Shown piece after piece: positions 1-4,808 of a stretch of DNA of 5,525 nt; the first letter of the stretch is position 1; each line of letters opens with the position of its first letter. The DNA lies in assembly GCA_030039655.1 (NCBI GenBank), contig JASHVC010000726.1, forward strand, positions 1 through 5,525. The letters are read 5' to 3'. Below the pieces are notes generated by a model that searched no databases, had not been told where the DNA came from, and saw only the letters and a list, made by a program, of their open reading frames with translations. Origin of the DNA: Xanthobacteraceae bacterium. Lineage in GTDB: Bacteria; Pseudomonadota; Alphaproteobacteria; Rhizobiales; Xanthobacteraceae. The position numbers and the translations under genes are program-made.

Positions 1-931
1 TGTCCATCACGATGATGGAAGCGTCACGCTTCAGATCGTCGAAAAACATCGAGTGAAGCAGGGTGGTCTTGCCGCGCCCTGGCGGGGCGATGATCCAATG
101 GCCGGCAAAGCGCTGTTCCTCAGGTAACGTGAAGGGGAGCGGCATCGAGAACAGCTCTAGGAATGGGGTGTCTTTCAGATAGGCCTGAGCAACTTCCCTT
201 GCTGAGCAGTGTCCTTTCGATGCTGCTTCGTAGGGTCCAATGAGGTGGGTGTTCGGTTTGATGCTCTCAACGTCAGTGCCGGACTCCCGATAAATATTGT
301 CCATAATAGTTCGGGCAAGATGATGAAATACATGACTCTTGAAGCGTGATTTGCGGGAGTGCTCGACGAATTCGACGGCTATTTCCTGGATTAAATTGAT
401 AGCCTGCGGCATTTGCTCGGAGAGCGGGAGAGCGAAAGCGTGCTCGTGTTCGAGCTCGTCATACGCAGAGCGGGGAAGGCAACTAACAAGGCCGCAGACG
501 ATCGGCGTAAGTGCTGAATCGATCTCTTCGACGACATCTCCCCACTTGGTGTAAAGTTCCTCACGGTCAGCAAGGTGGTCTCGTAACCACTGAGGATGGT
601 CGTCAGCCGATTTTGGCTTGATCAGATAGGAGTCGTAAACGCCCTCGGCACGAAGTAGCTCATCTATCGCTTTGCGAATGGCGGCCTGGACCGTTTTGGA
701 GGGTTCACGATCCTCAAAAGCGAGATCGAGGATCATGCTGGTGAACTTTTCGCACGCGACTGTCTTAACGAGGGGATACTGCTCGCGCGCCGCATTTACG
801 CGGTCGTAGTCTTTGAGGATGTCGTATTCGGGGCCTTTCAAGATGCTTCCAGCGCTCGGTGCGGGCAGGCCATAGACCCGCAGCCGCTCCGTAGGTGACA
901 TCAGAGGCTTGTTCCACCATTCGTCGCTCAT
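1..931 (-). CDS. P-loop NTPase, probably FtsK/HerA/VirD4-like; partial at C-terminus
   Basis: The first 310 codons are visible; the gene runs off the left edge. Residues 1-270 (beginning MSDEWWNKPLMSPTERLRVYGL) are mostly helical, with many charged residues, and match no domain I recognise. A clear Walker A follows: APPGRGKTT at residues 282-290, preceded by hydrophobic HWII and followed by LLHSMFFDDLKRDASIIVMD. A helix and then a hydrophobic strand ending in Asp is typical of the FtsK/HerA superfamily, which includes conjugative coupling proteins and VirB4/HerA-like ATPases. Walker B, the arginine finger and any C-terminal domain lie outside the window, so the family is an inference. No membrane segment is visible in this part, unlike classical TraD/VirD4. 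The ATG overlaps the stop of the upstream TPR gene as ATGA, indicating translational coupling and a shared job. It could be an island defence or transfer ATPase; substrate unknown. Confidence 0.8.
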   Translation of the reverse strand, partial: MSDEWWNKPLMSPTERLRVYGLPAPSAGSILKGPEYDILKDYDRVNAAREQYPLVKTVACEKFTSMILDLAFEDREPSKTVQAAIRKAIDELLRAEGVYDSYLIKPKSADDHPQWLRDHLADREELYTKWGDVVEEIDSALTPIVCGLVSCLPRSAYDELEHEHAFALPLSEQMPQAINLIQEIAVEFVEHSRKSRFKSHVFHHLARTIMDNIYRESGTDVESIKPNTHLIGPYEAASKGHCSAREVAQAYLKDTPFLELFSMPLPFTLPEEQRFAGHWIIAPPGRGKTTLLHSMFFDDLKRDASIIVMD

Positions 932-1974
932 CGCTTGTTCGCCCGATCACGATCTTGCTTCTCTATGGCCTTTTGCAGCATGTGGTCTTTTTCAAAAAAG
1001 CTTCCGATGCCCAACACGACAAGGCCAACGACGAACACTCCGAATGCGGTACTGTACTGCCCGGTTACGACGAGGATGACCGTGAAGATGAGGAAGGCGA
1101 GACTAATCAATGGAAGGAGGCACCCTGGATTGGCCTCGAAAAAGGTCGGGGCATGGGTAACAGGCGCGGCCTGAGCAAAGTCGAGAAGCTTGCGCGCGTC
1201 GAGGTCTCTAGGATTTTTTTTGACTGCCTCCTCGGCAATGGCAAGCGCGCTCTGTTTGTCATGGAGATTTAGATACACCTGCGCCAAATGACGGCGATAC
1301 TGGACCGTGTACGGGCGATAGGCGATGGCGCGTTTGAGGAGCTCCCGAGCCCGTTCCAAATGCTCCTTTGATGCGTCAGCATAAGAGTACAACTGTGATT
1401 CATAAAACAGGGCCGTCCCGGACAGATCGTCCTGAGTGAGGGTATCCGTCTCGCCTTTGTTTTCACCCTTTTTGATTTCGACGATAAGTTTGGCATTGCG
1501 ATCTTTAGTGCGTGCAAGCTCAATGTACTTGGCGGCCAGACCGAGGACGTGATCGCCTTTGTCCGCTATCCAGTCCTCCAAGTAGGAATGTGCAAGCCGC
1601 ATATCTTCAATTGCGGCTTCCGGGTCGTACGCGCCGCGCTCGGCAGCCACGCGCTCTGCATCAAGCTCTGCTTCTCTTTTTCGAGCGGCTTCCGCTTGCT
1701 GAACGGCCTGGTCCTCGGCTATCCGCCGTTGTTGCTCTCTGTATTTCTTGTAGTCTGCGGTTTTCGTTTTGATGAAGTTATGCGTCCGTAAAACAGTTGG
1801 AGCGCAGTGTTGCTTGTAAAACGCCGAAACCCTCTGGTAGTGAGGCTCTGCCTTTTGTTTGATCGGATCAAGGCGAACGGCAAGCTCCGCGCCAAGGCGC
1901 GAATGCGCGATGTATCGGGCAATTCGCCCTATCGGTTCATCTTCGCGAAACACGCGTCGCCCCACAACACGCAT
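928..1974 (-). CDS. TPR/coiled-coil protein with two C-terminal membrane segments, unknown function
   Basis: Encodes 348 residues of a type I cannot name. In order: a basic N-terminal region (1-70); a highly charged stretch rich in Lys, Arg, Glu and Ala that should form a coiled coil (about 75-115); a helical middle; two TPR-like repeats (about 189-220 and 223-256, with YRRHLAQVYLNLHDKQSALA as the best match); then two hydrophobic segments at about 285-304 and 306-326; and a short charged tail. There is no N-terminal signal peptide, so the bulk is probably cytoplasmic, tail-anchored to the inner membrane by a helical hairpin. TPRs usually bind a protein partner. The 4-nt ATGA overlap with the downstream P-loop ATPase makes that ATPase the obvious candidate. 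The start is uncertain: no Shine-Dalgarno precedes this ATG, the frame stays open upstream to 2091, and GTG codons 4 and 8 are alternatives. Confidence 0.82.
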   Translation of the reverse strand: MRVVGRRVFREDEPIGRIARYIAHSRLGAELAVRLDPIKQKAEPHYQRVSAFYKQHCAPTVLRTHNFIKTKTADYKKYREQQRRIAEDQAVQQAEAARKREAELDAERVAAERGAYDPEAAIEDMRLAHSYLEDWIADKGDHVLGLAAKYIELARTKDRNAKLIVEIKKGENKGETDTLTQDDLSGTALFYESQLYSYADASKEHLERARELLKRAIAYRPYTVQYRRHLAQVYLNLHDKQSALAIAEEAVKKNPRDLDARKLLDFAQAAPVTHAPTFFEANPGCLLPLISLAFLIFTVILVVTGQYSTAFGVFVVGLVVLGIGSFFEKDHMLQKAIEKQDRDRANKR

Positions 1975-1976
1975 AG

Positions 1977-2006
1977 ATTGAACATGCGTTGGTTGTGGGA
2001 AGTCAA
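1977..2006 (-). promoter_or_regulatory. Candidate promoter for the TPR-ATPase pair
   Basis: On the minus strand TTGACT (2006-2001) and TTCAAT (1982-1977) are separated by 18 bp, giving 5/6 and 4/6 matches to sigma-70 consensus. It lies just after the terminator hairpin, where a promoter for the cargo genes would be expected. The predicted transcription start would fall at or just inside the annotated ATG at 1974, implying a leaderless message or a start at a nearby downstream GTG. Weak evidence; alphaproteobacterial promoters vary widely. Confidence 0.3.
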
Positions 2007-2056
2007 GACTGAAAGTACTGCTGGAATCGCCGACTAAGCTGACAATGCTTGGGAAA

Positions 2057-2084
2057 AGGACGGGAGGTGGCCACCTCCCGTCCT
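2057..2084 (-). terminator. Rho-independent terminator after the AlpA-like gene
   Basis: AGGACGGGAGGTGG (2057-2070) and CCACCTCCCGTCCT (2071-2084) form a perfect 28-bp palindrome, foldable as a 12-bp GC-rich stem with a GGCC loop. Read on the minus strand it starts 4 nt after the TGA of the 86-residue gene and runs into TTTT followed by CCC. The plus-strand side lacks a T-run, so it should act on leftward transcripts. The short U-tract suggests partial rather than complete termination, so some read-through into the TPR gene is possible. Confidence 0.75.
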
Positions 2085-2088
2085 CAAT

Positions 2089-2349
2089 TCAGTCTTCGCT
2101 TCCGTCGAAATCGATGTTCTCAGGAATCGGCAGACCGTGCCGCTTGAAGTAGTCGAGGACGGCTGGCGTGTACCAGATCGGATGACTGTGCCGATACGGA
2201 CCGAGCTTCCGGCAAGCCGGGAATGCATCTTTCGCGTACACGGGATCAAACATCAGCCGACCTGTGTGTGTCCTGCCATAAGGCCAACCCAACAGCTTCT
2301 TTAAAGCGCTCCACGAGAGGTAGAGCGGTAGCTTCACCTGGTAAGACAT
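2089..2349 (-). CDS. Small AlpA/excisionase-like DNA-binding protein (putative)
   Basis: Encodes 86 residues. Residues 10-28 (YLSWSALKKLLGWPYGRTH) fit a recognition-helix region. The segment FPACRKLGPYRHSHPIWYT followed by VLDYFKRHGL (about 43-72) resembles the wing and trailing helix of AlpA/Xis-type winged-helix proteins, where an FP..-KLG..R core precedes a final amphipathic helix. Such proteins, next to P4-type integrases, often activate int or steer excision; that is family knowledge, and applying it here is inference from weak resemblance and position. The start is well supported: GGAGA ends 6 nt before the ATG. The gene has its own candidate promoter upstream and a strong terminator just after its stop, so it is probably a single-gene transcript. 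The acidic tail (ENIDFDGSED) is unusual for a DNA-binding protein. Confidence 0.75.
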   Translation of the reverse strand: MSYQVKLPLYLSWSALKKLLGWPYGRTHTGRLMFDPVYAKDAFPACRKLGPYRHSHPIWYTPAVLDYFKRHGLPIPENIDFDGSED

Positions 2350-2355
2350 CTGGCT

Positions 2356-2372
2356 TCTCCGGTTTGCGGAGA
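2356..2372 (-). promoter_or_regulatory. Hairpin covering the ribosome binding site of the AlpA-like gene
   Basis: In the minus-strand message UCUCCG and CGGAGA pair across a CAAAC loop (6-bp stem, 5-nt loop). The 3' arm contains the GGAGA Shine-Dalgarno of the gene starting at 2349. If formed, the stem would limit initiation. The stem is short, so any effect would be modest. Confidence 0.4.
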
Positions 2373-2402
2373 CATCCGGATGCTCCTAGGTTCTGCTAGC
2401 AG
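2373..2402. repeat. Two 10-bp palindromes 20 bp apart, candidate operators
   Basis: CATCCGGATG (2373-2382) and CTGCTAGCAG (2393-2402) are both perfect palindromes with identical length, placed exactly 20 bp start to start, with the palindrome CCTAGG between them. They lie between the candidate promoter and the start codon of the AlpA-like gene, in the predicted leader. The sequences differ, so a single repressor is not implied. Short palindromes are common by chance; the even spacing is what draws attention. Confidence 0.3.
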
Positions 2403-2409
2403 CGGTTGA

Positions 2410-2439
2410 AGTGTAGAGCCGGCGTGGGCGCAATTGCAA
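2410..2439 (-). promoter_or_regulatory. Candidate promoter of the AlpA-like gene
   Basis: Minus strand TTGCAA (2439-2434) and TACACT (2415-2410) are 18 bp apart and each matches sigma-70 consensus at 4 of 6 positions. The predicted start is near 2403, giving a leader of about 55 nt that contains the two palindromes and the Shine-Dalgarno hairpin. The tandem GGTGCACC repeats lie just upstream of the -35, where an activator or architectural protein would bind. Confidence 0.4.
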
Positions 2440-2445
2440 GATGTG

Positions 2446-2466
2446 CAAGGTGCACCAAGGTGCACC
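2446..2466. repeat. Tandem CAAGGTGCAC repeats, candidate protein-binding site
   Basis: CAAGGTGCAC occurs twice head to tail (2446-2455, 2456-2465), with a degenerate third unit CAAGATGTG at 2437-2445. Each unit contains the 8-bp palindrome GGTGCACC (2449-2456 and 2459-2466), so the palindrome centres are 10 bp apart, about one helical turn, on the same DNA face. Placed between the integrase stop and the -35 of the AlpA-like gene, it could be an activator, Xis or integrase arm site. Confidence 0.5.
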
Positions 2467-2481
2467 AAAACGCGCTGCGTT
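2467..2481 (-). terminator. Weak hairpin at the integrase stop codon
   Basis: On the minus strand AACGC and GCGTT pair across an AGC loop; the hairpin begins inside the TAA stop of the integrase and runs into TTTT, two of which lie in the stem. It is positioned correctly for a terminator but the 5-bp stem is weak. Confidence 0.25.
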
Positions 2482-3697
2482 ACGGTACAGCCGCGACGTT
2501 TTTGCCAGAGTGACTAAGCTGTCGAAATTCGTCGAGTAGATCGGCCCAGTCTTGCATGAGTTGCGTGCGCTCTTTCAAATATCGGGCGCGATTGTAAGCC
2601 CGCCTCACCTCGTTTTCGTTCTGACGCGCGAGCGCCGCTTCGATCACGTCGGGGTTGAAGCCCCGCTCGTTGAGGATGGTACTCGCCGACGAACGGAAAC
2701 CATGGGCACACATCTCGTCCTTGGCATAGCCCATCCGCCTTAGCGCCGAATTCATTGCATTTTCGGACAGAGGGCGAGTAGCGGAACGGATGGACGAAAA
2801 GACCAGCCCGTTGCCGTGCGATAGGCCCCAAACATCGCGCAGGACGGTGAGAGCCTGACGCGAGAGGGGCACGTCGTGCGGACGGCGCATTTTCATGCGC
2901 TCGGCCGGGATAACCCAGGTCGACTTCGGCCAGACGATCTCGTTACGGCGCATGAGCCGCACCTCACCTGGCCGCGCCATTGTAAGAGCTAGAAACCGGA
3001 TCGCCGCGCGAAGCGTCGGCCAGCCATCGTATTCCTCGACGTTGTCCATCAGCGCCCCAAGCTGACCTTCATCCGTTATTGCGGGCCGATGTGCGACCTT
3101 GGGAGCCATCAAGGCCCCTTTGAGTGCGTACGTTGGATCGTTGGGAGCACGCAGCGTTGCAGCTGCGTAGCGGAAGATCGTGCCGATCATGCCGCGTAGC
3201 TTTCTGGCCGTTTCGCGCCGGCCGCTAATCTCGACCTTCTTTAGGATCAAGAGAATCTCGGCGGCCGTGATGTCGGCGATCGGCCGTTTGGTAAGCGCCG
3301 CTGCGAGAGAATGAAGCATCCAGCGGTTCTTGATCATCGTCGTGGCGGCGGCGCCCGTCTGCTCGCGTCCCCGCAGGTACTCTTCGGCAACGGCGCCAAA
3401 AGTGTTGTTGGCAGCTGCCGCAGCCGCGAGCCTTTCGAGCTTTCTGTTCTGCGATGGGTCTCTACCATCAGCGAGCAGCGTTCGCGCCTCGTCACGCTTG
3501 GCGCGAGCTGAAGCGAGCGACACTTCGGGAAACGCGCCGAAGCTGAGCATGTTTGCTTTGCCGGCGAAGCGATAGCGAAAGCGCCAAAGCCTTCGGCCGC
3601 TCTCCGTGACGCGAAGATGCAAGCCGCCGCCGTCAACCAACGCATACGCCGTTGCCTTCGGCTTTGCGTGTTCAACATTGAACGCGGTGAGTGGCAT
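2480..3697 (-). CDS. int: P4-type tyrosine recombinase (site-specific integrase)
   Basis: Encodes 405 residues, normal length for the family. Domains in order: the N-terminal arm-binding DUF4102 domain (about 1-85, with the family opening MPLT and LVDGGGLHLRV), an alanine-rich linker, a SAM-like core-binding domain (about 100-185) and the catalytic domain (about 205-390). Catalytic residues visible: Arg242 in ARPGEV, Lys269 in RMKMRRPH, His332 and Arg335 in AHGFR, and the nucleophile Tyr368 in RRAYNRA. The sixth position, normally His in an LAH motif ten residues before the Tyr, is Arg358 (LARQNENEVRRAY; codon CGT). The enzyme integrates and excises the element, here most likely at the adjacent tRNA-Leu 3' end. 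The ATG at 3697 is preferred because MPLT is the family start, although no Shine-Dalgarno precedes it. Repeats over its promoter suggest autoregulation. Confidence 0.95.
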   Translation of the reverse strand: MPLTAFNVEHAKPKATAYALVDGGGLHLRVTESGRRLWRFRYRFAGKANMLSFGAFPEVSLASARAKRDEARTLLADGRDPSQNRKLERLAAAAAANNTFGAVAEEYLRGREQTGAAATTMIKNRWMLHSLAAALTKRPIADITAAEILLILKKVEISGRRETARKLRGMIGTIFRYAAATLRAPNDPTYALKGALMAPKVAHRPAITDEGQLGALMDNVEEYDGWPTLRAAIRFLALTMARPGEVRLMRRNEIVWPKSTWVIPAERMKMRRPHDVPLSRQALTVLRDVWGLSHGNGLVFSSIRSATRPLSENAMNSALRRMGYAKDEMCAHGFRSSASTILNERGFNPDVIEAALARQNENEVRRAYNRARYLKERTQLMQDWADLLDEFRQLSHSGKNVAAVP

Positions 3698-3761
3698 GTG
3701 AGTACAACATCAGTGTGGAAAATAAATCGTACTCACAATTGTACTCACAAATGTGAGTACA
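3697..3761. repeat. Four copies of TGTGAGTAC[A/G] upstream of int
   Basis: Copies: TGTGAGTACA at 3697-3706 (plus), TGTGAGTACG at 3737-3728 (minus), TGTGAGTACA at 3749-3740 (minus) and TGTGAGTACA at 3752-3761 (plus). The last two form a perfect inverted repeat with 10-bp arms and an AA centre (3740-3761). The two minus-strand copies are direct repeats offset by 12 bp. The first copy abuts the int start codon and replaces any Shine-Dalgarno. Location fits arm-type integrase binding sites, or operators by which integrase or an island regulator represses int. Which one cannot be told from sequence. Confidence 0.75.
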
Positions 3762-3766
3762 GTCAC
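3738..3766 (-). promoter_or_regulatory. Candidate int promoter overlapped by the repeats
   Basis: Minus strand GTGACT (3766-3761) and TACAAT (3743-3738) are 17 bp apart, 4/6 and 5/6 to consensus. The spacer is almost entirely the perfect inverted repeat 3740-3761, so a protein bound there would block RNA polymerase. The predicted start is near 3731, leaving a leader of about 34 nt. Confidence 0.45.
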
Positions 3767-3860
3767 AGGTCGCCATGCAAGACCATGAGCAATCGATTTC
3801 TCATAAGCTATTGATTGAATTACGCTATGGAGCGTGATAGGCAACAGCGGAAAATGAGTG

Positions 3861-3910
3861 TGGTGCCCGTGGAGGGAATCGAACCCCCACTCCTTGCGGA
3901 ACACGATTTT
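3861..3910. other. Probable attachment-site region (att) in the tRNA-Leu 3' half
   Basis: P4-type integrases usually recombine within the anticodon-to-CCA half of a tRNA and carry a copy of that half so the gene stays whole. The intact tRNA next to int fits this. The crossover core cannot be delimited because no second copy of this sequence occurs in the window; it should be at the far island end, to the left. Confidence 0.5.
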
Positions 3911-3945
3911 GAGTCGTGCGCGTCTACCAATTCCGCCACACGGGC
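3861..3945 (-). tRNA. tRNA-Leu (anticodon CAA)
   Basis: An 85-nt class II tRNA with encoded CCA. Read on the minus strand: acceptor arms GCCCGTG and CACGGGC pair over 7 bp; D arm GCG..TTGGTAGA..CGC; anticodon stem CACGA/TCGTG with loop CTCAAAA, giving anticodon CAA for UUG; a long variable arm TTCC-GCAA-GGAGT; T arm GGGGG-TTCGATT-CCCTC with one G-U pair; discriminator A (3864) and CCA at 3863-3861. The long variable arm and the A discriminator agree with leucine. The gene is complete, so integration of the neighbouring element left or restored an intact copy. Confidence 0.97.
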
Positions 3946-3956
3946 ATGGGGGGCTA

Positions 3957-3985
3957 TCTATATCTGCGGACGCCGCTCGCGGCAA
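3957..3985 (-). promoter_or_regulatory. Promoter of tRNA-Leu
   Basis: Minus strand TTGCCG (3985-3980) and TATAGA (3962-3957) are separated by 17 bp; the predicted start is near 3950, about 5 nt before the mature tRNA 5' end. It lies outside the element, so tRNA expression is not expected to depend on the island. The region 3946-4065 also must hold the rightward dsbB promoter, which I could not identify. Confidence 0.55.
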
Positions 3986-4065
3986 AATGAAAATCGCCGG
4001 TCTTGCTTCGCCCCTGAAGATCGGCCAATTACTGCCCATCGCGACAGCACGCCTGCGAGGGTCCC

Positions 4066-4620
4066 ATGCATCAGGCTTTGCCTCTGAAGCGGAATTGGAG
4101 CGAGCGGCTCGGCTTGGCGCCCACGTACGCGGCGTTGGCCATATTCATGCTCAGCTTTGCGACGCTGGCGGAAGCCTGGTATTTCCAATTCGTGCTGCAT
4201 TACCAGCCCTGTCATCTCTGCCTCATCCAGCGCATTCCTTATTATATTGTCATCCCGCTTTCGCTCGTGCTTGCAATCGCCGCGCGGGCGAAGACGCCGC
4301 GCCTGCTCATCACCACCGGCTTGGTCGCGCTCCTCATCGCCGCGCTGTGCAGCGCGGCGCTCGGAGCCTATCACGCCGGTATTGAATGGGCCTTCTGGAA
4401 CGGGCCAAGCGATTGCACGGGGCCGCTCATCAATCTTAACAGCGGCGGATCGCTACTCGATCAGTTGAACGCCACCCACGTGGTGCCCTGCGACAAGGCG
4501 GCGTGGCGCTTTCTCGGCATTTCGCTTGCCGGCTATAACTTCCTGATCTCGCTGGCGCTCGCGGCCATCGCCGGCTGCGGCTTGCTTGGACAGACCTATC
4601 GGATCGGTCGGGCCGCCTGA
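4066..4620 (+). CDS. dsbB: Disulfide bond formation protein DsbB
   Basis: Encodes 184 residues, normal for DsbB, an inner-membrane protein that re-oxidises periplasmic DsbA and passes electrons to quinone. Four hydrophobic segments fit the family topology (about 19-38, 57-73, 79-102, 150-174). The first periplasmic loop carries the CxxC pair Cys49-His-Leu-Cys52 in QPCHLCLIQR, followed by the conserved Arg56. The second periplasmic loop, between segments 3 and 4, has Cys117 and Cys142, the pair that exchanges with DsbA. All four redox cysteines are present, so it should be active. GAGGG ends 4 nt before the ATG, and no better upstream start is seen. It is divergent from the tRNA and probably monocistronic: the next gene begins 385 bp on. 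No dsbA is visible nearby. Confidence 0.93.
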   Translation: MHQALPLKRNWSERLGLAPTYAALAIFMLSFATLAEAWYFQFVLHYQPCHLCLIQRIPYYIVIPLSLVLAIAARAKTPRLLITTGLVALLIAALCSAALGAYHAGIEWAFWNGPSDCTGPLINLNSGGSLLDQLNATHVVPCDKAAWRFLGISLAGYNFLISLALAAIAGCGLLGQTYRIGRAA

Positions 4621-4671
4621 TCCGCAGCGGCGACCGCGGCAAAAGACCTCAATGGCTCGTTTCCTGCGCGT

Positions 4672-4691
4672 GCGCGTTGCAAATAACGCGC
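4672..4691 (+). terminator. Possible hairpin terminator after dsbB
   Basis: GCGCGTT (4672-4678) and AACGCGC (4685-4691) form a perfect 7-bp stem with loop GCAAAT, 51 nt after the dsbB stop. No T-run follows, so it may be a 3'-end stabiliser, a Rho-assisted site or a protein-binding site rather than an intrinsic terminator. Confidence 0.35.
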
Positions 4692-4746
4692 CGATCAACT
4701 AACGTTGAATCTGGATTCTCGCGGCAAATCCCGGCGCTGATCGGAC

Positions 4747-4758
4747 GCGGACGTCCGC
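4747..4758. promoter_or_regulatory. 12-bp palindrome, candidate operator of the TRAP operon
   Basis: GCGGACGTCCGC is a perfect palindrome immediately followed by AATAAATAACAAAATTT-like AT-rich DNA. A weak rightward promoter can be drawn around it (TGATCG 4738-4743, 17 bp, TAAATA 4761-4766), which would put the palindrome in the spacer. TRAP receptor genes are commonly controlled by repressors binding such sites; no regulator gene is visible here. Confidence 0.3.
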
Positions 4759-4808
4759 AATAAATAACAAAATTTCCGCGCGTTCGGCGGCGGTCGAGGG
4801 AGGACGAG

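Larger units (their letters stand above)
1..3860. mobile_element. Integrase-bearing genomic island, one end only
   Basis: This stretch reads as the integrase-proximal end of an island inserted at the 3' end of tRNA-Leu(CAA). The sequence shows a P4-type integrase whose 5' end lies 163 bp from the tRNA CCA end, a small AlpA-like protein, and unfamiliar cargo on the same strand. Chromosomal housekeeping-type genes begin directly on the other side of the tRNA. Integration at tRNA 3' ends by this integrase family is established knowledge. That this copy is an island is inference, because the far end and the second attachment repeat lie to the left of the window. The right boundary is set at the tRNA end by convention; the crossover would be inside the 3' half of the tRNA. 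Confidence 0.75.

Noticed and set aside
765..950. Minus-strand 61-residue ORF
   Set aside because: Out of frame within the start of the ATPase gene, whose own frame is open for all 310 visible codons.
895..1272. Plus-strand 125-residue ORF
   Set aside because: Opposite-strand shadow of the TPR gene's membrane region; no supporting signals.
3334..3678. Minus-strand 114-residue ORF within int
   Set aside because: Alternate frame of a clearly recognised integrase.
3774..3830. Imperfect repeats such as GCAATCGAT and GCTATTGAT between tRNA and int
   Set aside because: Too degenerate and AT-rich to separate from chance, though att-flanking sites may lie here.
3710..4039. Minus-strand 109-residue ORF
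   Set aside because: It contains the tRNA-Leu gene, its promoter and the int repeats; not coding.
3815..4385. Plus-strand ORFs crossing the tRNA (products beginning MNYAMERDRQQ and MWCPWRESNPH)
   Set aside because: They translate the antisense of tRNA-Leu, a well-known source of false proteins, and run into dsbB in another frame.
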